DNA from: Periplaneta americana
Taxonomy: Eukaryota > Arthropoda > Insecta > Blattodea > Blattidae
DNA length: 64,000 nucleotides
Assembly (NCBI RefSeq): GCF_040183065.1
Contig: NC_091127.1
Coordinates: forward strand, 25,576,391-25,640,390
Direction of reading: 5' to 3'
Part shown: positions 23,435 to 35,072 of the stretch, one piece after another
How positions within the stretch are numbered: the first letter of the stretch is position 1
How the letters are laid out: each line of letters starts with the position of its first letter
Program-made: the position numbers and the translations under genes
The notes under the pieces: model-generated
Told to the model about the DNA's origin: nothing
Database searches by the model: none
What the model saw: only the letters and a program-made list of their open reading frames with translations

Positions 23435-23878
23435 TATCATCATTATCATCATCATTCACTGCTCATACATGAACAAAACATAATTTAAATTGCCGTATTC
23501 CTTCCTTACCCGCAGTTAACCTCGGCGATATTTATTTTGTTTACATATTTTAGCGCTTAGTGTCTCAATATGAAGAATTTTATAGAAAGTTTAGATTTCG
23601 GTCGCATAATTTATAAATATTGTGACAGCTGCAACGGGGTTTGAACACGCGTCCGACGAAACGCCGGTACGGGGAGCATCTGCATGCTGAAGGGCAGAGG
23701 GGGTGTATTACGTCAACGCGACGAGGGGAGGGTGCGCGCGCAACTGCTGCTTGCGGAGTGAAGGGGGGGGACGGACCCTCCCGACTCTTCCAGAAATCCG
23801 TCGAAGTGGAGATATCCAGATAATTCGAGAGAGCTATCTCTGCACACCCGTAGAAATTTCTCGCAACTATGATTTTGC

Positions 23879-23886
23879 TATAAAAG
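23879..23886 (+). promoter_or_regulatory. TATA box of the solo LTR
   Basis: TATAAAAG about 260 bp into the LTR, followed at typical distance by a CAGTTT/CAGTC-rich region where an initiator would lie. Inferred from position only. Confidence 0.45.
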
Positions 23887-24018
23887 AAGAAACGCGAGCG
23901 AACTTGAGCAGTTTCAGTTTAGTCAGCCAGTCAGTGAGTAAGCCAGAGCAAGCAAGCCAGTCTTGTGTACCGGAGTTCGATTCGAGTGTGCGTCCGCAAC
24001 TGTGTCAGCATCCGAAGG

Positions 24019-24126
24019 CCTGAGTTCGAGTGCAGTGGACCGCAGTTGGAGGGACCTGAGTTCGAGTGCAGTGGACCGCAGTTGGAGGGACCTGAGTTCG
24101 AGTACAGTGAACTGTCTCTGAAGGTC
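24019..24126 (+). repeat. 36-bp tandem repeat inside the LTR
   Basis: CCTGAGTTCGAGTGCAGTGG starts at 24019, 24055 and 24091. The first two units are nearly identical and the third is diverged. Lies just downstream of the putative promoter. Confidence 0.85.
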
Positions 24127-24422
24127 TGTGGTTCAAGATACTGTGAACTCGAGTGACTGAGCTAGAAGAACTGTGAACTGAGAACTGATAGTTCTGATTT
24201 GTAAATAGTGCTTTGTAAATATTAGTTAAGATTAACAGTTCATTGTTGTCCGTAATAGTCCAAGTAAATTGTCATTGCCGTCAGTGGAGTGCTATAACGA
24301 ATACTGTGTTGAGTGAAAATCCTATTGTTGACGAGAGCGTTTAAGGTGAATTGTAGAAAGGAATTATTGTTAGAAGAATGAAATCCTATTGTTGAGTTGA
24401 AATAAATTTACAATATATAGAA

Positions 24423-24550
24423 TGAATCGTAAATACTATCATTCATGTCAGGGGGTTATTCTTTTAGATATTTCAAATAAAAAAGTTTAGTACAATTTTG
24501 CTCGTTTTTGCTTCCTATTCGAGATAAAAATTATGTTATATGAAACATTA
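24423..24550 (+). repeat. Dispersed repeat family B, copy B2
   Basis: Shares GGGGGTTATTCTTTTAGAT and AATTTTGCTCGTTTTTGCTT with 11592-11715 and with the complement of 26228-26336. Confidence 0.65.
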
Positions 24551-24608
24551 TTTTAATAGCGTGTTTTCAGAAATCCATTTAATTCCCAATATGCTCGGTC
24601 AGTTTTTT

Positions 24609-25003
24609 CTATACTACTTCCAAATTTGGACATTGTCCGAGAGACAACGCTCAAGTATAGAAACATGCCAGAGGAAGATGCAAAGAAAAATACTGGGCAT
24701 CACGTTACGAGACAGAATGACAAACGAAACACTACAAAGACTGACGAACACTACTGACGCAGCAGAACGAGCCACGGCAACGAAGTGGACCTGGGGGGGG
24801 GGGGACATGTGGCGAGACTACAGCAGACAAGATGGACCCGTGCAGCTACGATGTGGGACCCCTACGTCGGAAAGAGAGGACAGGGAAGACCACGGCTTAG
24901 ATGGTCTGACATGTTTACCAAAGAGGCGGGGGAACAATGGTCGAGGACAGCAAAGAACAGAGTTTTGTGGAAAGAACTAGGGAATGTTATTGTAAATAGA
25001 TAA
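24609..25003 (+). pseudogene. RTE-type LINE ORF2 C-terminus
   Basis: Reads RQRSSIETCQRKMQRKILGI, TLRDRMTNETLQR, then GGHVARLQQTRWT and GKRGQGRPRLRWSDMF, ending NRVLWKELG. This is the conserved C-terminal domain of RTE-like LINEs (R-K-M-R-ILG-TLRDR ... GHVAR ... GRP-RW-D ... R-W--L). The frame shifts at a run of 12 G (24793-24804), so the copy is inactive. The 3' flank continues to a tail of (ATTC)n. Confidence 0.85.
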
Positions 25004-25347
25004 CGTAATCAGTGTTAAGATATTGTAAATAGTAAAGTCAGTTTTAGTGAAAGTGTGAGATAAGTTTTGTAAATAGTAAAGTCAGTGTCGGGAAAGTGTC
25101 AGGTATATAGTGTAAATAGCAATCAGTGTTTGTCAAAGTGTTGGTGTTAGCATTATGTGGACAGTGAAAAAAATGAACCAAGAACAGAGTTATTAAGTTT
25201 AACAGTTATTAACCATGTCACGAAAGAAGTACACACGACAAGCTCGCCTGGATTGACTCACCAAGCGAGTGAGGACTTTAGCTATCCCTGTCGAGGGGGT
25301 TCTAACCCCATCACAGGAGGCCTGTGCCCAACATGGGACATCATGGC
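25004..25347 (+). mobile_element. 3' UTR of the RTE-type LINE
   Basis: Ends GGAGGCCTGTGCCCAACATG GGACATCATGGC, a typical RTE 3' terminus, directly joined to the ATTC tail. Includes loose repeats of GTAAATAGTAAAGTCAGT around 25025-25090. Confidence 0.65.
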
Positions 25348-25412
25348 TAACATTCATTCATTCATTCATTCATTCATTCATTCATTCATTCATTCATTCA
25401 TTCATTCATTCG
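25348..25412. repeat. (ATTC)n tail
   Basis: About 15 ATTC units ending in GTTC variants; tail of the RTE-type LINE. Confidence 0.95.
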
Positions 25413-25943
25413 TTCGTTCGTGCTCGGTCAATTTAGGAGAATAGTATATTATGATAATAAATGATTAAAATAATTTTATTTTTGTTCACTAAATGTCCAG
25501 AAATTCGATCCGAAAAATGTAACATTAAAAAATTCCTTTGCAGAACGAAAAGTTACATTTGTTTATATCAAATTTATGCACATTTAAAGGACAAAACTGA
25601 AATTCTTTCAATCATTTATTTTCATAATACACTGATCTCTGAAAATAACTGATTGTGAGTAGCTATATTGGGAATTAAATCAATGGCTCTCCCAAAACAC
25701 GGTATGAAATGTTTAGAGAGAGAGAGAGAATATCATCGAAATGACAGCCGTCCAAATCTTGGATTTAAAATATCGGCATCCTAATCAATTCAAATGAACA
25801 AAAAAAGAAAATGTAAATTAATGTTAAAAAATACATAATGAAATTTAAATATATATATATATATGTATATATATTCTGCGACAAGATTTGGTAGCTATCA
25901 AAACGATAAAAATTTATTGAAAATAAATAATATACACTGAATA
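25413..25943. other. Unassigned AT-rich sequence
   Basis: No recognisable gene. Short AG run at 25720 and AT run at 25851-25872. Confidence 0.5.
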
Positions 25944-26227
25944 TTATAAATATGAATAGAGATGGTGATTGATGATGTTCAATGAAGATTTTAAAATGGT
26001 TGATGCAATTGTCTGAAGAGTCTTATCAGGAACCTTTAATTTTCTGAGGATCCCCAATGTAAATTTGGGAATTGTTCCTCTCGCACCAAACATAAGTCCA
26101 ATGACATTCCAATCTTGAATATTATATTTATGACTGAGATCATCAGAGCATGGAAGGTAAATAGCGCGTTTCTCTTCATGTACCTGCTTTGGTTGATCTT
26201 CATTAATTTCGAACCTTACAGTGGGGT
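25944..26227 (-). pseudogene. Retroelement C-terminal fragment
   Basis: The minus-strand frame reads DNIDPTVRFEINEDQP, then HEEKRAIYLPC, VIGLMFGARGTIPKF and SLNIINHHLY. I recognise this as the C-terminal region of a non-LTR retroelement polyprotein dispersed in arthropods (D-TVRFE ... IGL-VGARGT ... IRNHLY), probably a restriction-like endonuclease type; the clade is not certain. The longer frame to 26324 reads through family B sequence and is not part of it. Confidence 0.6.
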
Positions 26228-26336
26228 CAATATTATCTAGAAAAAGAAGGATAAACCAGCAAAAGTGTATTAAACGTTTTTGTTTGAAACACCTCAAAGA
26301 ATAACCCCCTGAAATTAATGACATTACTAACGGTTC
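26228..26336 (-). repeat. Dispersed repeat family B, copy B3
   Basis: The complement contains TTCAGGGGGTTATTCTTTGA and AATACACTTTTGCTGGTTT, matching B1 and B2. It ends exactly where the Helitron-like copy begins, so the Helitron inserted at or beside it. Confidence 0.65.
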
Positions 26337-26337
26337 A

Positions 26338-27726
26338 TCTATACTAATAATAAATCTATAGCCGAAATTTTTCTGGTAATTTTCGATTTTCCAAAAATAA
26401 TTGGTCCTAACATATATAATTAATCACCCTGAAACCGAAAATCACTTTTTTGAAATTTTTGTTTGTATGTCTGTCTGTCTGTCTGTATGTTTGTTACCTT
26501 TTCACGCGATAATGGCTGAACGGATTTCGATGAAAATTGGAATATAAATTAAGTTGTAACTTAGATTATAGGCTATATGGCATTCCAAATACGTTATTTA
26601 AAAGGGGGGTTATAAGGGGGCCTGAATTAAATAAATCGAAATATCTCCCTTATTATTGATTTTTGTGAAATATGTTACATAACAAAAGTTTCTTTAAAAA
26701 TCATTGCTGATAAGTTTTATTCCATGAAAAAATTTGATAGGACTGATATTTAATGAGATAAATGAGTTTTAAAATTAAAATAACTGCCATCTAAGGCGGT
26801 GTATTGAAATAAAAAACAAATGACTCCGTCTATAAGGGGCTTTGGACACAACAATCGAAAGCTATGAAACATAGACTACAGACAATGTTTCTGTGTTTGT
26901 ATGAAGCTAAATTAACCGATTTGTATAATTAATTATTATTTCATCATTGGAAAGTGTAGTTTCTCTGGATGGACATAATAGTATAATGTTATTACAGTAA
27001 CGTGTGAGTGAATTGAGGACAGGTAAGATTAAAATAGCTTCTTATGCACAGAAAACTTGATAGATTATTCTGTATATTCATTTCCTGTATTTCTTATAAT
27101 AATGTTTATGAAAATATTCATTTTTATCTCAGAGAATTAACGAACAACGAGAGTGTATTGATTTAGTATGCAGTAATAGTACGTTAGCTTAGCAATCCAT
27201 TATTTTATAATTTAAATTTTAACTATGCTCAATTGAATCGTGTTAAAATACATAAAATATATATGCAATAAATGCAATGCAAAAAATTGGGTAATGAGCC
27301 AAGCAGATTATGTTGCGCTGTTGTAAAAGTTGTTCCTCCTGAGATTCAAGAGCTCCCACAACAAATTAAAAACTTTCTAATTCGAGTACATCCGTTATCA
27401 ACACACTTTTTCATAATATAATATAATATAAACATAATAATAAATCTGTAGCCAAAATTTTTCTGTTAATTTTCGCTTTTCCAAAAATAATTGGTAATAA
27501 CAATAAGAAACATGTTAAAGGAATCGTCATTGTACCAAATGAGTGGTCTCTGGATCAAAATGATCGCATTTTAATATTTTAAATACAATTTAAATTAAGT
27601 AACATATTAAACGATTTATCCTTCTATCGAACACGAATGTTCCCTGGATCAAATGTCCTATTTTAATTATGTAATTAATTTATATTTATTTCTAACGGGT
27701 GCAGCGGAGCGCACGGGTACGGCTAG
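26338..27726 (+). mobile_element. Helitron-like element, copy H2 (chimeric interior)
   Basis: Starts TCTATACTAATAATAAATCT after A (26337) and ends GCACGGGTACGGCTAG before T (27727). The interior matches copies H3 and H4. At 27431-27490 a second 5'-end-like segment (AATAATAAATCTGTAGCC) replaces the middle part seen in H4, so this copy looks recombined from two elements. No Rep/helicase frame. Confidence 0.72.
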
Positions 27727-27727
27727 T

Positions 27728-28232
27728 CCTGGATAATATATACTAAGTTCAGAGGAATGGTAATGATGCTGTGAAAAAACGGCGATGCTCACATACATAA
27801 AGCGTCTGGTTACGGTGTAATATAAAACGCTTCAAAAGATTTGTGCCGCAAGCAGGCTTAAGTTTCATAAAGCAGTCAAGTTAATGTCATGAATTAAATG
27901 AAGTGCAGAATGCGCAAAACACTACTTGTAAATTCTTGCCCGTTGAAACGTTCCAATTCTATGGCTGCTGCCTGACAAAGCCACATTTCACTCTGTGTCT
28001 GACGCTCCTACCTGTAATACCATTCAGTGTTAAAACAGGAGAATATACGGGGAATGGTAGGTTCTTATATTTCCAATTATTATTCCTGATTTTGTTTGTA
28101 TGGGTAAAAGAGGTAAAATGAAGAAAATCTACATTTCCAGCTTCGTCAATAGAATGCCACCCGTGAAACTTCTATATGCACAGTAAGTTCATCGAGGCTG
28201 ATTTCCATATGGTCAGTTCTAGATTTATTCTA
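27728..28232. other. Unassigned sequence
   Basis: A 72-codon frame at 27903 has no recognisable domain. Nothing else seen. Confidence 0.45.
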
Positions 28233-28536
28233 CAGGGTGTTTCCGGGCTAGTGCTACAAACTGTCAGGGATGATGGGGAAGGGCACATGTATCAATTTGA
28301 GATAAGGAATCATGGTCAGGAAATGACTGAGTCGAAAGTTATAAGCAAAAATAGTTGTGTGGAAATGGAATTGTAATTTGGCACCACATTCCTTCCCTTA
28401 ACCTTTGGAACAGTCGTGGAAAGATGATATGGGTCGGATATCTCCTACGTGGGTACTTGTACGGACACAATCTGTGAGCTTGTCTACTTTCCCCATCATC
28501 CCTGAAAGTTTGTAACACTAGCCCGGAAACATCCTG
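28233..28536. mobile_element. 304-bp MITE, TA-flanked
   Basis: The ends CAGGGTGTTTCCGGGCTAGT and (complement) CAGGATGTTTCCGGGCTAGT continue as inverted repeats for about 50 bp. TA at 28231-28232 and 28537-28538. No coding. The first bases (CAGGGTGTTT) recur in the foldback element at 39968-40559. Confidence 0.85.
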
Positions 28537-29214
28537 TATACATTCATGTATTATTCAACCAAAACATTCATATATTTACTCATTCATTCACCCATTCATA
28601 CATTCACCCGTTTATCCATTTACCGGTTATCTTCTACAAGTAGAAAGAAGCATTCTGTCGTCGTTCACACAGGGAAAGGATCGCACTGTTCTCAAGTTTT
28701 TACCAGATATTAAATATTGCCTTGTAATAGTGAAACTCAGTTTTTATTTCTTTAGCTTGAAAATTTAGTTTCATAATTTTATATATTCTGTGAAAATTAC
28801 TTTTTCCAAACTCTAATGTTTTTAAATATCACAAAACCGACATATCATTCTGCAATTAAGTAAAAAGTGAGTTTCTTATAGCAGTATGTATATTATGTAA
28901 GATCTGATAAATATTTATGACCAATGAGATCACTGGTTCATCAGGAATTTGTACTTATGTGATTTTATGTTTCAGTGTATTTTCGATTTGTTGCAACAAT
29001 TAAAAAAATTATTTATGACAGATGAATAATCTAAATTAAGTGAATTATATGTCATTCAATTCAGCTTTGTTTCAAGATTCAGTGACAAAATTTATGTATA
29101 GCTATCATAAATATTGTGGTAGATATTGTCAAAAGTGTCAGTGTATATTGTGCTATAATTTTTGTATGTGTTCACAGCCTACTGCCCTTAACGGGTTAGG
29201 TACTGTTTATAGCA
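28537..29214. other. Unassigned sequence
   Basis: ATTC-like short run at 28580-28620. No gene recognised; the 78-codon frame at 29040 looks incidental. Confidence 0.45.
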
Positions 29215-29905
29215 GTAAAAGTTTTGGAAATATCCAAAAAAAAAATTTTCCTCCATTACTGTATCTTGTACAATAATGAAAATCGGTATGTGTAAAACAC
29301 TGTCCTTCTGCTATATGAAAAAAAAAATATTTTTTACGGTTTAAAAAAAAATAACTTATATATATATATATATATATTTGTTTTTTTTTTTTAATTCAAA
29401 ACTGTGGTAGTTTATTGTGCAGTGATGAAGCGTATCCCTTATTAACTTTTTCATGTTCTCTTTCTTTTATTTTATTGCTGAAACTCATGTTTACAATATC
29501 ATGTTCTTCCAACTACAGTCCTTAATAAATGATAATTCCTTTATTTTGTGTTAGAAGAAACTACTGATATTTGACCATTTTTAAACGAATTTCTTTCTTA
29601 TCAGACAATCTATGAAAGGTAGAGAAGTGATCTTACATGATATTGTAGCTATCACATGTATAAATACACTCAAAGAATTTCATCACAAAATTTTGGATAG
29701 TTTTTTAGTTATGTGGGAAACGCTTCATCACTGCACAGTCAACTGGATTTTAAAAAATGTAAATAATTATTTTTTAATTTAAAAATACTTTCTTCATATA
29801 GCAAAGGGACAGTGTTTTACACATACTAATTTTCATTATTTTACAAGATACAGTAATGGAGGAAAAAAAAACGTTGAATATTTTCAAAATTTTAATGTTC
29901 TAATC
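29215..29905. mobile_element. Imperfect foldback element, arms about 200 bp
   Basis: The left arm (about 29215-29450) and the complement of the right arm (about 29700-29905) share CCTCCATTACTGTATCTTGT, GTGTAAAACACTGTCC and GTGCAGTGATGAAGCG. The left arm carries an (AT)n run at 29357-29378. No target duplication was determined. Confidence 0.7.
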
Positions 29906-30276
29906 CCTTAATCTCTTTTGAATACATATATTTTAATTTGCCAATAAACATTTTCTCAGTCTTTCTTTTTGTATATTTTTATGCTTTAATTTTTTCCAAG
30001 ACGAAAACTTTGATCTTCATAATTAATTTCAACTATATCTTCTCGGATTAAAGCGCCGGAACTATGCATAACCTCCAAGGAGAGTACACAGTTTAGGGAT
30101 CACCGATTTTGATTACACTGTTTCGGATGGAAGTTCATTATGCAAAACGAAGTATAGGTAAGACAAATTGCACAACCCTCAAAGGTTGCCGAGTTAACTG
30201 GCAGGGGAAGTTGCGGTCTACCACGTGATGTGTTAATATACTTACAGTACCTCCCTTCGCTTCCCCTCAGTTTCTG
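29906..30276. other. Unassigned sequence
   Basis: No recognisable feature. Confidence 0.45.
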
Positions 30277-30400
30277 GCGTAAGCTCAGTGACTAACTAGC
30301 TGTTAGATTGATAATGAAGAGGTTCCTGTTTCGAGTCCCTAGTGTTACTAAAAGTTATATCTCAGGATTAAACTTAATACAAATGTTTAACCAAAAACAC
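30277..30400 (+). mobile_element. SINE-like head
   Basis: GCGTAAGCTCAGTGACTAAC (A-box-like) and TGTTTCGAGTCCC (B-box) are at tRNA-like spacing. The 3' boundary is undefined. Confidence 0.5.
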
Positions 30401-30544
30401 GTTTTCACCTCGTGGAGACTGACTTTCAGTAAATTGTACAGTGTGTTCAAATACACGGTGAAAGCGATATAACCCTCCGCATTGAAGGGAGGAACAGATT
30501 ACATGAAAATAAAGAAAAAAATCTATTATACCTTTTGAGATTAA

Positions 30545-31591
30545 TTCGCTTAATAGATATTATATACGGAGAACAATAACAAAATTTGGTATACCAGAAA
30601 ACATTTGTAGACTGATTAAACTTATGTATGAAAATTAGACTTGTAATGTCATACATAAAGGTATGCTGTCAGAAAATATAACAACTACATGTGGAGTGAA
30701 ACTGGGTTGTGTTCTCTCTCCGATCATATTTCTGATTATTATGAATGATATTATGGAAAGGTCTGTTTTCAATGTTAGAAGAGGTATAAGATGGGGATTA
30801 AATGATACCTTGGAAGATCTGGATTTCGCTGGTGATATCTGTTTGCTCTCCCATACTTTTGGTGATATGCAGAATAAAGTTAATATTTTATTAGAAGTAA
30901 TAAAAGGGGCTCATATGAAAATAAAAGTAAAGAAAACTAAAGAAATGAGATTAAATACCGTAGTAAAAAGACTGATAAAGTTATAATAAATAATAATAAC
31001 ATTGATACTGTTCAAGAATTTAAATATTTGGGTAGTATAATTGACAAGGATGGTGGAGCCTTTGAGGATGTAAAGAACCGAATAAAAAATGCAAATAGTG
31101 CATTTGTCCAGTTGTACCCAATATGGAAATCTTATATTATATCTAGATCTACAAAAATTAAACTCTTTAACAGTAATATGAAATCAGTCTTATTATATGG
31201 CTGTGAGACATGGAAAACAAGTAAAATTATACAAAATAAACTGCAAACATTTATTAATAGATGTTTACGAAGAATTTTAAAAATTATTTGGCCAGATATA
31301 ATTAAAAACTCAGAACTATGGAAGATAACAAATCAGAAAGAAATCACAATTGAAATCAAAAGACGAAAGTGGAATTGGATAGGACACACAATCATGAAAG
31401 AAGATGGAGCAGTAGAAAGAATGGCTTTGGATTGGAACCCCCAGGGTAGTAGAACAAGAGGAAGGCCAAAAAATACATGGAAGAGAACAGTTTTGGAGGA
31501 AATTGCTAGGGAGGGGAAAACATGGAGCGAAGTGAAGAAGTTGGCTACAAATAGGGTCCGATGGAGGCACTTTGCCCTATGCTCCTCATGA
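30545..31591 (+). pseudogene. LINE ORF2 pseudogene (RTE/SR2-like), RT through C-terminus
   Basis: Reads ITKFGIPENICRLIKLMYEN, a stop, GVKLGCVLSPIIFLIIMNDI, then DLDFAGDICLLSHTFGDMQ, in which the catalytic FADD is changed to FAGD (30825-30836). Next IKVKKTKEM, and after a frameshift near 30960 a long clean frame: FKYLGSIIDKDGGAFEDVKN, LLYGCETWKT, WIGHTIMKEDG, RGRPKNTWKR, RVRWRHFALCSS and stop. The domain order is RT fingers/palm, thumb, then the GH...GRP C-terminal region. Inactive by stop, frameshift and loss of a catalytic aspartate. Confidence 0.88.
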
Positions 31592-32366
31592 GGAGATATA
31601 GAAGTTTGATATGACTTTTTTTTTACATTAAGTGTATGGTTAATTAAATAATTGCATCGAAAGTTTAAAACCTTGATTTTGTTGCATATCCTTTTCCTTT
31701 ATCTTAGCCAAATTCCAGGAAGTTGCCTCCTCTCTCCGAGATTTGCAGGACAGTCATTGACACAAGATGACTAATTTTTAAGAGGTTGTGGTGCGAGTAC
31801 GGTGAATAATATTTTAATGTAATTTTCTTTTAATTTCATGTCATTTTTCCATTAGTTTAAGGGCATTTTAATGATCATTTTAAGGAGATTTTTAGGTCAT
31901 CAACATCCGCCCCCTAGTTATAACATTACTTGAACACTCTATTACATAAACACTTGAGCGACTAAAGACAGGTGTTCTCTGAGCATTTGTTTTTTTATTT
32001 AAGGTAATGTCCACTTTTCTGTCTCACATGAACTGTAGTAGATCACATTTGCTTTATATATTATTTCTTACTTCGTCTGTCATAGCCCTCTACGGTAGTA
32101 GGAGATGTTATCCTGCAAAGAGAGCTACACTCAGACATGATCCTTGGAAGACATTCGTCCATAAAGCGAGAAATTGCTAGCGAGTGAAGTCTGCATTTCA
32201 TTAATGGACAGAATCATTTTTGTACTGCGTATCCATGGTATCCTTATACTTTAATTCGCTTTCGAAGTAAACCGTGCAAAAGGTTTCAACAAACTAAAAA
32301 ATCCGCCAAGGCCTATGCGGTAGTTTTGTTTCTTATTTTATTTTCATTTCAACTAAACTTCATTAT
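31592..32366. other. Unassigned sequence after the LINE
   Basis: Begins with the probable LINE 3' UTR. No gene recognised. Confidence 0.45.
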
Positions 32367-32757
32367 CTTAAGGGTATATGTACGTGAACGACCACAAATT
32401 TATTTAATATTATCAGAAAATGCAGGCTCTAAATTTCCAAATTTTTATAAGAAAATGAACTCACAATTGGACAAAAATTACAAGGTACCACAACAAGACT
32501 TATTAGAACTTAAATATCAGATAAAACTATACCAAAGGTTACTAATAATATTTTTCAAACCAGTTTTCTCAAAGTATGAAAAAAAACAACAAAAAATCTG
32601 CAGTTACATCATTTGGTAACCATAACGTTGTTATGGTCTCTCTGACATTTTAAATATTTTTCCTGCATGTAATAAACACTTATTTATGAAACGTAGACTA
32701 CTTTCAGACATGTAGAGTTGTTTATTTTAATACAATTAATTTTATATTTGTCCTATA

Positions 32758-33742
32758 TAATAGTACATTATGCAACGAGCCTATAATGGTAGTAATTAAG
32801 ACGCGAGTATGTTTATGAAAAGAGCGCAAGCGAGTTTCATAATTTTCATACGAGCATCTTAATTACCATTATAGTCAAGTTTCATACGACTTTTTATGCT
32901 CGACCATATTTCTAACTTGAAATTATTCATACTAGTAAGTATTCATGTTATTCTTATCTGACTGAGGAGCTGAACTGACCTTGTGCAATACCTCGTAAAT
33001 TGTGAGATGTGCGCAGACGCGAAGGTATTGATTTTTTCCGAGAAACAAATGTCGACATTGACCTTTTCATTCATTCATTCATTCATTCATTCATTCATTC
33101 ATTCATTCATTCATTCATTCATTCATTCATTCATTCATTCATTCATTTTATTCCGTAGATCTTACATGAGCAATGAAGCTTTAAGATGTGGAACAAGTCA
33201 ACATGTTACAATATTACAATTTATATAATCTAGAGAGTAAAATAAACATTAATCTTGATATAATCTTGAAATTGAATTAGACACAGAAAAACGAGATGAC
33301 AAATTGAATTTATTTGAATATTATTTACAATTAACGCTAATTATTATAGTAACAGAACTGACTTTATTTCAAATATAGGTGATTTATTGTGCAATTGGTG
33401 AAATGAATTTGCGGGAATGTGCTTTGTGAAATGCTGGAAGATGACGATGAATTGATGTTAATTTGTGTGTTGTTTTTTTTCGACTGAGTTTAATATTGTA
33501 TTTGATATTTCAATTTTATTTTGGATCGATTCTTCAACATAACCTTCTGCGACAGTATTGGATTTCCAGCCTCCGTGGCATATCCGAGAATAATCGATAC
33601 TTGCACTTTCATATTGCTACAATGGTATTTTCTGATTGGTGGAACACCTGAACTGTAATGAATAGGTGTACTTTAATGAGGTCCATTAAAGGGCTGTTAC
33701 CAGGTATATAATTACTACATTTCGGCATGGTCGAGCATAAAA
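32758..33742 (-). repeat. Dispersed repeat family C, copy C1
   Basis: Ends TAATAGTACATTATGCAACG (left) and GGCATGGTCGAGCATAAAA (right). Contains the long hairpin TTAAGACGCGAG ... GAGCATCTTAA. An insertion at about 33066-33225 with (TTCA)n interrupts sequence that is continuous in other copies (ACCTTGATATAATCTAGAG). Confidence 0.8.
33066..33146. repeat. (TTCA)n microsatellite
   Basis: About 20 TTCA units, at the edge of the segment inserted into family C copy C1, perhaps a LINE tail as at 25348. Confidence 0.96.
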
Positions 33743-34132
33743 TATATTAAAATTTACATAATGTCATGTGACCTAATTTTTCTATTTTCAAAGAAATGGA
33801 CATTATTGTAGTCTACCTTTTGCATAAATGCATGTTAAATCAGAGTACAAAATTTCAGAATTCTATCTTTAATGGTTGTGGAGTTATGAAATAATATGTG
33901 TGAAAATTTTAAAAGTTTGGAAAATTTAATATAAAGAAAAAAGTGAATTCTAAAAAATATTATTAGCAACCTTTTTTATACTTTTATCAGATATTTAAGT
34001 TCTAGTAGGTCTTGTTGTGGTACCTTGTAATTTTTGTCCAATTGTGAGTTCATTTCCTTATAAAATTTTAGAAATTTAGAGCCTGCATTTTCTGATAATA
34101 TTTGTGGTCGTTCACGTACATATACCCTTAAG

Positions 34133-35064
34133 TTCAACATTCCACTCATCTCCTTGAAATAGTCTCTATTTTAAAAAAGGTAAATAATTAAAACTTTTTA
34201 CTGTTCCTTAGCTCGTTGTTACACTCATAAACTGCAGTTGATATCTCGTAGCGTCCCCACATTTCATCTAAAGTGGCCTTCTACCTTCACATCTTTTACA
34301 TTTGTTTTTTTTTTTAACCCCCCATTTTTTTTCGTTTTATACGCTCGGAATGAACACCACCCTTATCAGGGGGATGTGTCATAAATCACGGTACATGTCA
34401 GCGCCCCGGACCCTATCTCGTCGGAGAACCCTCCCTCCTCAGTCATGTGTCAATAGCGGGTGAAATATCCTATATGTGTAACAGTCGTGAAAATGTCGAT
34501 TAACGAAATGCACATCTTGAAATTCCTGAACAGTTCGATTCGTCTATCGATTCAGACAGGTCTGTCCAAATGTTTGTGCATATATCTCTAGAATGTACCA
34601 TGGATTTTGAAGTTTCTTTACGACTAAATACAGTCTGTTCTGTGGTAGCAGAAATGTAGCAGCAGGAGAAATAGTAAAAACTCCAAATTAGTATAAAGAC
34701 GAGTATCAATAACAAACATCATTCTAAATAAGGAAGAAAGAATGGCGGGTTATTCAGTAGAGATGCACCTTAGCTTTTTCAATTGCTGTGATGAATGTAA
34801 ACCTCTTATAAAGTTTACAAGGTTCGTTCTAATTTAGTCTTCTTGTAAAACAAAAAGGTACGGAGAATCTCCAAAGACAAAGGTTGCTGACCATAATTAG
34901 CCTACTTCAATTTTATAACAATAATTAAAACAACTATTAATACACATACGAAAATAACAATAATTATGTACATTAAAACAGGTTCAATTTATATTCATGT
35001 CACACCTGTATTTAAGGTTCACTAATTGAGAAATTATGTCTTTATTAATGTATTGCACATGATC
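34133..35064. other. Unassigned sequence
   Basis: Poly-T and C run near 34300-34325. No gene or repeat boundary recognised. Confidence 0.45.
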
Positions 35065-35072
35065 GTATAAAT

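Larger units (their letters stand above)
23621..24412 (+). mobile_element. Solo LTR of an LTR retrotransposon
   Basis: Begins TGTGACAGC and ends TTTACA (TG...CA), flanked by ATAT on both sides (4 bp, possibly AATAT). Contains a TATA box (TATAAAAG, 23879-23886), a GC-rich upstream half as in many LTR U3 regions, and AATAAA at 24401-24406. No internal gag-pol lies on either side, so it looks like a product of LTR-LTR recombination. The class (Gypsy-like or other) is not determinable from the LTR alone. Confidence 0.6.
32367..34132. repeat. 1.8-kb inverted repeat with 180-190-bp arms
   Basis: The left arm (32367-32555, starting CTTAAGGGTATATGTACGTG) equals the complement of the right arm (33952-34132) with few differences, the largest an 8-bp TTTATTTA-type insertion. 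The loop holds family C copy C1. Two head-to-head copies of one repeat, or one foldback element, would explain it. Confidence 0.8.

Noticed and set aside
25944-26324. Whole 126-codon frame as one protein
   Set aside because: The first about 32 codons come from family B repeat sequence; only the remainder matches a retroelement C-terminus.
30447-30656. 69-codon minus-strand frame
   Set aside because: Antisense shadow of the LINE reverse transcriptase on the plus strand.
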